A stretch of 56,454 bases of DNA from Lachnospiraceae bacterium. GTDB taxonomy: Bacteria > Bacillota > Clostridia > Lachnospirales > Lachnospiraceae. Shown here piece by piece: positions 34,244 to 41,346 of this stretch (its first letter is position 1; each line of letters opens with the position of its first letter). A model generated the notes under the pieces. That model saw nothing but the letters and a program-made list of their open reading frames with translations. It did not search any database and was not told the origin of the DNA. A program made the position numbers and the translations under genes. Where the stretch lies: the NCBI GenBank assembly GCA_014804645.1, contig JAAUZI010000074.1, forward strand, positions 1 to 56,454, read 5' to 3'.

Positions 34244-34938
34244 GTCTCCATGCCCCCTTCAATCTTATATCCCTGTCCCCACACCACCTTAAGGTACCGC
34301 GGGTCTGCCGGGTTGATCTCCACCTTTTCCCGAAGATGCCGTATATGCACCGCCACCGTACCCTCGCTGCCGATGGGCTGATCCTTCCACACCTGCTGAT
34401 ATATCTCCGCCGGTGAAAAAACCTGGCCCGGATGCTCCATCAGCAGTTTCAGTATCTCATATTCCGTGGGGGTCAGACTGACCTCCTCCCCGTCCAGCAG
34501 CACTTCCTTGCATATGTCATCCAATTGGATTCCGCCGATTCTCAGTGCGCCGCTTTTTTGACCGCCACTGCCCAGCTGCATATACCGGCGCAGCTGGGAA
34601 CGAACCCTGGCGCTGACCTCCATAGGGTTGAAGGGCTTGGTGATATAATCGTCGGCCCCTGCGTTCAACCCCAGAATCTTGTCGATATCCTCCCCCTTGG
34701 CCGTCAGCAGTATAATGGGCACATTGGAGAACTGCCGTATCCGGTCCATGGCCTCCAGTCCGTCCATACGCGGCATCATCACATCCATCAGGATCAGCTG
34801 CAGCTCCTGTTCCCTGGCAATCCGCAGCGCCTCCTGTCCGTCGTAGGCTTTGTAAAAACAGTAGTCCGGCTGGCTTAAGTAAATCTCCAGCGCATTTACT
34901 ATATCTTTTTCATCATCGCAAAGCAATATATGATACAT
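34240..34938 (-). CDS. OmpR/PhoB-family response regulator
   Basis: 232 residues. The receiver domain has acidic residues in LLCDDEKDI, the phospho-acceptor Asp in LILMDVMMPRMDG, and Lys in LLTAKGEDID. The C-terminal winged helix contains LTPTEYEILKLLMEHPGQVFS and AVHIRHLREKVE. Partner of the overlapping histidine kinase. The pair resembles VanRS-like systems, and its location next to BlaR/BlaI suggests a cell-envelope role, but the target genes are not visible. A strong hairpin lies at 34963-34995 in its leader. Confidence 0.95.
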   Translation of the reverse strand: MYHILLCDDEKDIVNALEIYLSQPDYCFYKAYDGQEALRIAREQELQLILMDVMMPRMDGLEAMDRIRQFSNVPIILLTAKGEDIDKILGLNAGADDYITKPFNPMEVSARVRSQLRRYMQLGSGGQKSGALRIGGIQLDDICKEVLLDGEEVSLTPTEYEILKLLMEHPGQVFSPAEIYQQVWKDQPIGSEGTVAVHIRHLREKVEINPADPRYLKVVWGQGYKIEGGMET

Positions 34939-34962
34939 GGATTTCTCCCATTTTAGATTTTT

Positions 34963-34995
34963 CAGGTCTGCGGGGCTTTATATCCCGCAGACCTG
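34963..34995. repeat. Perfect 12-bp hairpin upstream of the response-regulator gene
   Basis: CAGGTCTGCGGG (34963-34974), a 9-base loop, then its exact complement (34984-34995). On the minus strand it is followed by A rather than T, so it is a poor terminator. It could be an mRNA structure or an operator. Confidence 0.55.
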
Positions 34996-35077
34996 TGTAC
35001 AACTTGTGGTATTCATTATACAGGAAAAAATAAAGATATGGAATAGCGAAAGCTTTAAGATTTATTTAATGTGTGGC

Positions 35078-37537
35078 CTACTCCCGCCCCTTCAGTCCTT
35101 CCCCTACATGACCGCGGGTCAGGGAATCATAGTTATATCGATAGGGCCTCACTGTCGGATCTGTCTCCAGCTCCCACTCCAGCGTACTCATCAGCAGCTG
35201 ACTGGCCTCCATGTAGCTCTGCAGCTGCTCTGCCCATTCGAAGAACACCTGATCATTATACAACAGGGCCTTCTCCCCCAGCGTCTCATCATAATCCCAA
35301 TCGAACTTAGAGCCTGCGATCTGCCCTATCCCGCCATCCTCCGTCAGACGGTACACCTCATACCGGTATATACCATAGGTTCCCCTGTCCTCCAGATAAA
35401 AATTCATCAGGAAATTCTGTCCGTCCTGACTGCCCACATACAGAGCATTGTGCCCCATTTGGGGGAGGTTGGCAGTCTCCGTCAGCAGCAGCTTTCCCTG
35501 GCTGTCAGACACCCGCACTACACCGCCGTACATACCGGTCAACTCGGAATCCTCCCTCAGGGCATAGACCTCTATGGTCTCATCCCCGGGACTGTCAGCC
35601 ACATCCATCTCCAGGGTCCTCACCAGCTTATATTGCTCCAGCAGATCGTCGCCCCAGTCAGCCGCCATCTCCTCCCACTCACTGCCCTTCACTTTCTCCG
35701 ACCGGCCAACTCCATAAAAGGCATCGATTTGATCAAACCAAAGCTGCGGGTCCTCCCCCTGATCCTGGGCCACGATCTCCGTCTCCAGCGTCCGCAGATC
35801 CAGGCTCATGATACAGTTGTCCCACCAGTCCAGGCTCTCCTCCGTAAACTCGGAATCTGTCACAAAATACAATTTGTCCAGATTGGGATGCAGCGTCAGC
35901 CTGGGATACAGGTAGTTCGGCTGGAGTGCACCGATATAACGGGGATAGAGACAGGTATAAAGATCGCCCTCCGTCCCCTTTTCCTTTCGATAGATACCAT
36001 AGCGGGTATTCAGATAAAAGCTCCCGTTCCCATCATAAATCTGCTCATAGCATTCCCATGGCAGCTCCTTTATCTGGTCGCCGGGCTTATGTCCGCTGCC
36101 GCAGACAAACCGCTCCCCATCCTGAACCTTCACATATATAAAATTGCTGGAGCCCTCTTCCATAAAAACCAGTTCCTCTCCGTCTATGCGGAAGGAATTT
36201 TGGATGGAAAAACTGCTCTGTTCCCTGTCCTTCAGGACCAGAATCCCGTCCTGAATCTCCCATGTTCCATACCCCAGATAACTGCTGAATGCAGACTCGG
36301 AATAGGAAAATGTTCCATCCTCATTGATCGTGATTCTAAAAGGATCATTCTCCATTTTTGAAAAAGTTTCTCCTGTGTAGACAAAAGTTTTCCCCGCCAC
36401 CGTCTCCTTCGCAGCGGCGCTGTCACTGCTGTGTTCAGGCATAGGAGACGCCGTCGCCGACAGATCTGTGACAGGTTCCTTCCCGCTGCTGCCGCCGGTG
36501 GTAAATACCAATATCACCACAACGGCCAGAATAGATATACCTACCAAAGCGCCCCACCACTTGCTGCGTTTTCCGGTCAAAATATTTTTCACTCTCCGCT
36601 TGACACTATTCTCTCCAAAAGCCGGGGGCATGAGCGCCATACTCTGTCTGCCTGCGGCAAAATCCAGCAGGGACTGGGAGTAGGCCCTGCGGACCTCCTG
36701 GCCCATGCTCCGTACCACGGCCTCGTCACAGCTCATCTCCATATCCTGCTCCAGCATGCAAAAAGCCACCCAAATCAGGGGATTGTACCAGTAAACGGCT
36801 GTCAGCAGAAACGCAATGCCCTTGACCAGATAGTCCCTGCGCCGGATATGCACCTTCTCATGACACAGGATATAGGCCTGCTTTTCCGGCTCCAATCCTG
36901 TGGGCAGATAGATTCTGGGACGCAGAATCCCCATGGTAAAAGGGGTCTCTATTCCCGTACAGCAGTACACCCCCCTCTCCAGCTGCTCCGCGCCCCGGGT
37001 CTGCCTGCGGATTCGCAGCACAGCGTGAAGATTGTATCCCAGCAACGCGGTCAGTCCTGACAGCCATACCGCTAGGGAGATCATGAGCGGCCAGGAATAC
37101 CGACGCTGCCCATCGGCCAGGGCGCCCGCCCTGCGGGAAACCTCGAAAATAACAGGGCGCTCCCCAGCCGGGACCTTTGCGAGTTCCTGTTGTTCTCCGG
37201 TCTGAGGCTTTGCTCCCACAGGAATGTTTTTATTGTCTCCGTTCACGGAAGTCTGATGCTCCGAAATCGGATTTGTGTTCTCCACACCTGCCGAGGATGC
37301 TCTCCCGTCCCGCTCCTCCTCGCCGACAAATTGCTGCCATATGCGCTCAAGCGCCGATTCACCAGGCAGGATTCCCAGAGGACTCTCCAGGCTTACCGGG
37401 ATCAGCAGCCTCAAAAAAACAACGATCCACAGCCCGTAGGACCACAGCTTAGGCAGTCTGTTCATACAGCGTCTCAACAGCAGTACCAGCAGCACCGCCA
37501 GGCTGATTTGTATCTGCAAAACAAGTAATGCGCCCAT
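35078..37537 (-). CDS. BlaR1-family M56 metallopeptidase with a non-PBP sensor region
   Basis: 819 residues. N-terminal membrane segments (about 3-18, 33-50) precede a loop and the M56 zinc peptidase with HEKVHIRRRDYLVKG (HExxH) and ALEQD-like EQDMEMSCDEAVV. After a further membrane helix (about 325-345), the extracytoplasmic part has two pieces. One is a lipocalin-like beta region (about 380-480: ITINEDGTFSYSES, GTWEIQDGILVLKD). The other is a long Trp/Asp-rich region (about 500-819). There is no penicillin-binding SxxK domain, so the ligand is unlikely to be a beta-lactam as in BlaR1/MecR1. It lies 11 bases after blaI, in the usual blaI-blaR order. Confidence 0.85.
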   Translation of the reverse strand: MGALLVLQIQISLAVLLVLLLRRCMNRLPKLWSYGLWIVVFLRLLIPVSLESPLGILPGESALERIWQQFVGEEERDGRASSAGVENTNPISEHQTSVNGDNKNIPVGAKPQTGEQQELAKVPAGERPVIFEVSRRAGALADGQRRYSWPLMISLAVWLSGLTALLGYNLHAVLRIRRQTRGAEQLERGVYCCTGIETPFTMGILRPRIYLPTGLEPEKQAYILCHEKVHIRRRDYLVKGIAFLLTAVYWYNPLIWVAFCMLEQDMEMSCDEAVVRSMGQEVRRAYSQSLLDFAAGRQSMALMPPAFGENSVKRRVKNILTGKRSKWWGALVGISILAVVVILVFTTGGSSGKEPVTDLSATASPMPEHSSDSAAAKETVAGKTFVYTGETFSKMENDPFRITINEDGTFSYSESAFSSYLGYGTWEIQDGILVLKDREQSSFSIQNSFRIDGEELVFMEEGSSNFIYVKVQDGERFVCGSGHKPGDQIKELPWECYEQIYDGNGSFYLNTRYGIYRKEKGTEGDLYTCLYPRYIGALQPNYLYPRLTLHPNLDKLYFVTDSEFTEESLDWWDNCIMSLDLRTLETEIVAQDQGEDPQLWFDQIDAFYGVGRSEKVKGSEWEEMAADWGDDLLEQYKLVRTLEMDVADSPGDETIEVYALREDSELTGMYGGVVRVSDSQGKLLLTETANLPQMGHNALYVGSQDGQNFLMNFYLEDRGTYGIYRYEVYRLTEDGGIGQIAGSKFDWDYDETLGEKALLYNDQVFFEWAEQLQSYMEASQLLMSTLEWELETDPTVRPYRYNYDSLTRGHVGEGLKGRE

Positions 37538-37548
37538 AGCTCCTCCCT

Positions 37549-37908
37549 CTATTCCTCATAGGAATCAATCATCCTCTGTATCTCTTCGATCTGTTTTTGA
37601 CTCAGCTTTTTCCTGCCCATGAATGCCGCCAGAAAACGAGGCAGGGAACCGCCAAAATTTTCCTGCAAAAACTGCTCGCTGCACATGGACTCATACTCCG
37701 CCCTTGACATTCGGCTAGTCACGCGACCGCCCTCATTCTGCAGGATTCCCTTCTGGCACACCCTCCGCAGCACCGTGTAGGTTGTGGATTTCTTCCAGTT
37801 CAGCTCCTTTTCGCAGAGCTGCACCAATTCGCCCGAAGTCAATGGTTCACTCTCCCACACCAGTTCCGCAAAGCGCAGCTCCGTCTCCGCCAGTCTCATC
37901 TCCTCCAT
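37549..37908 (-). CDS. BlaI/MecI/CopY-family repressor
   Basis: 119 residues: a winged helix with LRFAELVWESEPLTSGELVQL and KSTTYTVLRRVCQKGIL, then the C-terminal dimerisation helices (PRFLAAFMGRKKLSQKQIEEIQRMI). It should bind the palindromes at 38042-38058 and 38069-38085 and be removed when the M56 protease is activated. Start ambiguous between Met1 and Met4. Cleavage usually occurs in the C-terminal half; the site cannot be told from sequence. Confidence 0.92.
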   Translation of the reverse strand: MEEMRLAETELRFAELVWESEPLTSGELVQLCEKELNWKKSTTYTVLRRVCQKGILQNEGGRVTSRMSRAEYESMCSEQFLQENFGGSLPRFLAAFMGRKKLSQKQIEEIQRMIDSYEE

Positions 37909-37980
37909 CCTTTTCTCTCCTTATCCTTGTGTGACAGATGCGGGCGATTGCAGTTTCGCAATTACCCGGCATAACATATA

Positions 37981-38025
37981 AGGAACTGTGCATAAGCTTG
38001 AACAGGTTATTTATGCACGGTTCCT
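37981..38025. repeat. Long hairpin in the blaI leader
   Basis: AGGAACTGTGCATAA pairs with 38011-38025 (one mismatch in 15). A second smaller hairpin (GGG..ATTGC/GCAAT..CCC) lies at 37942-37967. Both lie between the promoter and blaI and have no T-tract. Confidence 0.5.
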
Positions 38026-38041
38026 ATGTGACCGCAAACGG

Positions 38042-38058
38042 GTTTACAACATGTAAAC
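38042..38058. promoter_or_regulatory. BlaI operator 1
   Basis: A perfect palindrome GTTTACA-ACA-TGTAAAC, matching the TACA...TGTA style of BlaI/MecI boxes. It lies just downstream of the -10 box of the blaI promoter. Confidence 0.75.
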
Positions 38059-38067
38059 TACAGTTTT

Positions 38068-38096
38068 AGTCTACACTTTGTAAACCCGTTTGTCAA
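38068..38096 (-). promoter_or_regulatory. Promoter of blaI-blaR
   Basis: On the minus strand TTGACA (38091-38096), a 17-base spacer and TAGACT (38068-38073). The spacer is covered by the second operator. Confidence 0.78.
38069..38085. promoter_or_regulatory. BlaI operator 2
   Basis: GTCTACA-CTT-TGTAAAC, the same 7-3-7 arrangement as operator 1 with two half-site mismatches, inside the promoter spacer. The flanking arms (38035-38049 and 38078-38092) form a further 15-base inverted repeat that surrounds the whole control region. Confidence 0.72.
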
Positions 38097-38098
38097 CC

Positions 38099-38998
38099 TC
38101 ATTTTTTATATATCCGAACCATATTTTCCGCCATAGTAAGGAGCGTCTCTCTGACAGATTCCGGCTCCAGCACCTCCACCTGGTCCCCGAACCCCATGAG
38201 CCAGGAGAGCAGATTGTCCCCGTTGGTGTACTCCTCCTCAAACAACAGCCTGCCGTCCTCCTGCTCCGTAAAGCAATGAAGGCCAAAACTTTCTATGAGC
38301 CGCCATTTCACTTCCGGCGTAAAGAGTGCCCTGACGAGAATACCGCCATGGAATATTCTCTCATCGGACAGATCCGGCGCAGGTATCTTGCGGTCCGGGA
38401 ATCCTTGGTCGGACACTTTCACCTTCTCCATGCGGTTTAGCTTGAACAGGCGAAAATCCTTTCGCTCCAGACACCAGCCCCACACATACCAGCTGGACCA
38501 GCGAAACACCAGATAATATGGCTCTATGCTCCTGCTGCTCTCTCCCCTGGGCGCATAATACTGAAAGCACAGAAGTCTCCTGTTCTCTATTGCAGATTGA
38601 ATCTGCTCGATCTTGGGGGCCAGAGAGCCTTTATACCAGGAAGACAGGTCGATCCAGATATAATCCTTTCCGTTTACCAATTCAGAGGCGTCCTTACACA
38701 GCTTTTCCATCAGTTGGGCATAATGCCTGCTGCCGCTGACGCTGTCCAATCCCCTGAGACCTGCCAGAATCTCCCTGGTGGAGAGCAACGTTTTGTCCAG
38801 CCGATAATCCTCCATAATGGAGATGCCGCCGCCCACTCCCTGTCTTGTACATATGGGAATTCCGGCCTTGCACAGGGATTCTATGTCCCTGTTGATGGTC
38901 CGCCTTGACACCTCAAAGCGCTCCGCAAGCTCAGGGGCGGTCATGGTGTCTCTCTGTAGGAGCATTGCCAGTATTCCAACCAGTCTGTCTACCTTCAT
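38099..38998 (-). CDS. WYL-domain transcriptional regulator (YafY/DeoR-like HTH)
   Basis: 299 residues. The N-terminal winged helix has the HTH_11 pattern MTAPELAERFEVSRRTINRDIESLCKAG, then the WYL domain at about 135-215 (FQYYAPRGESSRSIEPYYLVFRWSSWYVWGWC). The C-terminal WCX extension follows. Such regulators sense nucleotides, DNA ends or small ligands and control varied targets, often defence or stress genes. Nothing adjacent suggests the target. Three inverted repeats lie upstream (39038-39148), likely including its own operator. Confidence 0.93.
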   Translation of the reverse strand: MKVDRLVGILAMLLQRDTMTAPELAERFEVSRRTINRDIESLCKAGIPICTRQGVGGGISIMEDYRLDKTLLSTREILAGLRGLDSVSGSRHYAQLMEKLCKDASELVNGKDYIWIDLSSWYKGSLAPKIEQIQSAIENRRLLCFQYYAPRGESSRSIEPYYLVFRWSSWYVWGWCLERKDFRLFKLNRMEKVKVSDQGFPDRKIPAPDLSDERIFHGGILVRALFTPEVKWRLIESFGLHCFTEQEDGRLLFEEEYTNGDNLLSWLMGFGDQVEVLEPESVRETLLTMAENMVRIYKK

Positions 38999-39037
38999 AA
39001 TAGTCTCTCTTTCCTGCCTATGGACACGATTAACGCA

Positions 39038-39062
39038 ATATCGTGGGCATGACCCATGATAT
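39038..39062. promoter_or_regulatory. Inverted repeat upstream of the WYL regulator
   Basis: ATATCGTGGG ... CCCATGATAT, 9 of 10 pairs matching over 25 bases, 40 bases before the start codon. Candidate operator. Confidence 0.4.
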
Positions 39063-39068
39063 GCACAT

Positions 39069-39148
39069 AGATATAAGCTTCTATTCCCTGGAAACGGGAA
39101 CTATATCTATCGTATCACTCAAAACACGACAGTTATATGTCATGTTTT
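39069..39148. repeat. Two further inverted repeats upstream of the WYL regulator
   Basis: AGATATA..TTCCC (from 39069) pairs with GGGAA..TATATCT (to 39108). AAAACACGACA (39121-39131) pairs with TGTCATGTTTT (39138-39148) with one mismatch. No T-tract follows on the minus strand. The 200-base gap holds no gene. Confidence 0.4.
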
Positions 39149-39202
39149 GGACAAAATCTTTGTTATGTCAAATCGTTCTGGAGATTTTTCTACGAAAACA
39201 GC

Positions 39203-40048
39203 TCAATCGTGTTTTCTCCCGTCTGACCCCATCTTAGCAATGCCCACAAGCAACAGACCGATGAGCACAGCCGTATCCAAAAACAGAAATATCACAATAT
39301 TTTTTACGACATGTAAAATAAAAAGAATGGAAAAGACCTCTATAGATAATGCAATAAAGCACATATAATTGGTCAGGTATTCCGCCACAATTTCGCCGCA
39401 GCGGTTGTACATTTGCAATTTTGCATAAATAAGCGGTCTCAAAAGATAGCGAATCGCAATACATACTATCGGATAGACAAAAATGAATTTTTTATCCACC
39501 AGAGCAGACGCCACTCCATCACTCCACTGCACCGGTATTTCCGGCGGTAAATCTGCGTAGGCCAGCGCGCCAATCAACAGGCATAGAACCGTGAGCACTG
39601 TCCAGGTAATAAAGCTGCCCCATATATATAGAAAACTGACTGAATCCAATTTGAAGACGATCTGATTGTCGTTCCAATAATCCTGCAGATCTGTCGCATA
39701 CTGCTCTATCTGTAGTTCTTCATAGCTTATATTTTCGGCGGCAAGCATTTTTTCACACAGAGCCTTTGCCCTATTCAAATCGGCAATCTGACCTTTCAGT
39801 GCCTCGCTCTGCCTCTCAATCACCTTTTGCAGTGTTGTCTCTTTTGACATAACCTTTCGGATATCCTCAATAGAGATCCCAAGTGTGCGCAGGTAGGCAA
39901 TCTTCTTTATATCCTCCACATCTCTTTCAGAATAATCTCTGTAACTGTTATTTTCATTCCTGGATGGGGCGATGAGCTTTTCTTTTTCATAAAAGCGCAC
40001 ATTGGAACGTGTCAATCCCGTTCGCTCCTCAACTTCTTTGATTGTCAT
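39203..40048 (-). CDS. MerR-family regulator fused to a DUF1648-like membrane domain
   Basis: 281 residues from the ATG at 40048 (MTIKEVEERTGLTRSN), with AAAGGAG eight bases upstream; the longer frame begins at a TTG inside that site. Residues 2-70 are a MerR winged helix (RFYEKEKLIAPSR...SYRDYSERDVEDIKKI). Residues 70-115 are the dimerisation coiled coil. Residues about 136-280 are a membrane domain with LPPEIPVQWSDGVA, the DUF1648 motif found in SdpI-like immunity proteins, and four or five membrane helices. It is a membrane-bound transcription factor. A MerR-type promoter with a dyad in a 19-base spacer precedes it (40116-40146), suggesting autoregulation. Confidence 0.88.
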   Translation of the reverse strand: MTIKEVEERTGLTRSNVRFYEKEKLIAPSRNENNSYRDYSERDVEDIKKIAYLRTLGISIEDIRKVMSKETTLQKVIERQSEALKGQIADLNRAKALCEKMLAAENISYEELQIEQYATDLQDYWNDNQIVFKLDSVSFLYIWGSFITWTVLTVLCLLIGALAYADLPPEIPVQWSDGVASALVDKKFIFVYPIVCIAIRYLLRPLIYAKLQMYNRCGEIVAEYLTNYMCFIALSIEVFSILFILHVVKNIVIFLFLDTAVLIGLLLVGIAKMGSDGRKHD

Positions 40049-40115
40049 ATCCTTGTCTCCTTTCAAGAGTAATCATGCCACTTCCTAATTCCTTCAAAGA
40101 GCTCCTCCTCTTTAG

Positions 40116-40146
40116 AGATTAAGGTATAAACAAGGTTTACAGTCAA
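40116..40146 (-). promoter_or_regulatory. MerR-type promoter with spacer dyad
   Basis: On the minus strand TTGACT (40141-40146), a 19-base spacer and TAATCT (40116-40121). The spacer contains TAAAC-CTT-GTTTA (40127-40139), the over-long-spacer dyad arrangement typical of MerR-activated promoters. The -10 is weak. Confidence 0.6.
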
Positions 40147-40162
40147 GAGTTTTTAGAGAATT

Positions 40163-40753
40163 TTAATTTGAAAGGTTCTCATCATACGCTGCCCGGCTGC
40201 CGCCCACATACTTGGCCCTGGTGCGGGCACAGACCACATGAGCCTGGCCGATTGTCCGCTGACTGGTGCGCACCGGCACAGCCACCGCCTCCAGGTGCAT
40301 GCCGATCAGCGTGTCCCCGATATCTATGCCTGCACGAGCTTTAAGCTGCTCCACGGCCACCGGCTCCTGCATATTGTGATAAGCCGCCGTTGCAAAGGAA
40401 CCTCCTGCCTTCAGCTGCGGCACTACATTTACTCTGGTCAGCCGATACTCCTTCATACAGGCTTTCTCCACAATCAGACTTCGGTTCAGGTGCTCGCAGC
40501 ACTGACAGGCCAGGTAAATTCCCCTCTCCCGGCAGAACCCATAGGCCGTCTGAAACAGGCACCGGCCAATCTCCTCGCTGGAATAGGTGCCGATCCGGCT
40601 CCCTGCCACCTCGCTGCTGGAGCAGCCGATCACCAGAATATCCCCCTGTTCCAGGCGGGCGACGGCGTACAGTTCCTCAAGCACCGTCAGCAGCTGCGCC
40701 CGAATGTCCTCTATATGATCGTAGTTCTCCTGTGATATACCGCTTTCGCTCAT
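40163..40753 (-). CDS. TIGR01440/UPF0340 family protein
   Basis: 196 residues. Recognised by ILVIGCSSSEVAGSRIGTYSSEEIG, ACQCCEHLNRSLIVE and LKAGGSFATAAYHNMQEPVAVE. The family is widespread in Firmicutes and has no assigned biochemical role. AAGGAG lies upstream of the ATG. It is the last gene of a minus-strand run carA-carB-NUDIX-UPF0340 with a gap of 38 bases to the NUDIX gene, so it is probably co-transcribed with carbamoyl-phosphate synthesis. Confidence 0.92.
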   Translation of the reverse strand: MSESGISQENYDHIEDIRAQLLTVLEELYAVARLEQGDILVIGCSSSEVAGSRIGTYSSEEIGRCLFQTAYGFCRERGIYLACQCCEHLNRSLIVEKACMKEYRLTRVNVVPQLKAGGSFATAAYHNMQEPVAVEQLKARAGIDIGDTLIGMHLEAVAVPVRTSQRTIGQAHVVCARTRAKYVGGSRAAYDENLSN

Positions 40754-40791
40754 AGAATATTGTTCTCCTTCTCCCGCTAATAATCACATCG

Positions 40792-41313
40792 CTAATTAGT
40801 TAATATTTCTTTCCGAACGCTATCCATATATTCCTGCAGCCTTTCCTTGTAGCTTGGGGAGCAGACGGAGCCATTGTCATAAAGGTCCAGCAATTCCGCC
40901 GCCGAGACCCATCGGTAGGCTATGGTTTCCCCCTCCTGCAGCACAATGCCGTCCCTGGGCCAGTCCGTCACCAACAGATACCCGTAGTATATGGCATGGT
41001 GTTCTCTATGGGTCTGACGGTAAAGCTCCTCAAGTCCCCCTGCCGCCTCAATCCCTGTCTCCTCAAGCAGTTCCCGACAGGCTCCGGCCAGCGGTTCCTC
41101 TCCCTTTATGGCACTGCCTCCTGCGCCGATCTCCCATTCGCCCGGATAGACTTCTTTCTCCCAGGAACGCCGCATCAGCAGAAACTCACCGTCACGATTC
41201 CGGACCACCACATCGCAGACCAGATGATATGCCCCCTCGGGAATTTTCTCTCCGCGAATCAAGTCAAATCCCAGCTTTTCCCCAGCCTCATTATAAGCAT
41301 CCCACAATTCCAT
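40792..41313 (-). CDS. NUDIX hydrolase
   Basis: 173 residues. The NUDIX box is complete (GSAIKGEEPLAGACRELLEETGIEA, with the catalytic RELLEE-Gly pattern). The N-terminal strand and HLVCDVVVRNRDGEFLLMRRS suggest a subfamily acting on small nucleoside-diphosphate-linked or isopentenyl-type substrates (the Idi-like/YfcD look). The exact substrate cannot be assigned. It lies 33 bases downstream of carB on the same strand. Confidence 0.9.
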   Translation of the reverse strand: MELWDAYNEAGEKLGFDLIRGEKIPEGAYHLVCDVVVRNRDGEFLLMRRSWEKEVYPGEWEIGAGGSAIKGEEPLAGACRELLEETGIEAAGGLEELYRQTHREHHAIYYGYLLVTDWPRDGIVLQEGETIAYRWVSAAELLDLYDNGSVCSPSYKERLQEYMDSVRKEILTN

Positions 41314-41346
41314 TCCCGTTCCCCCTTATACATTTATTGCACCGAT

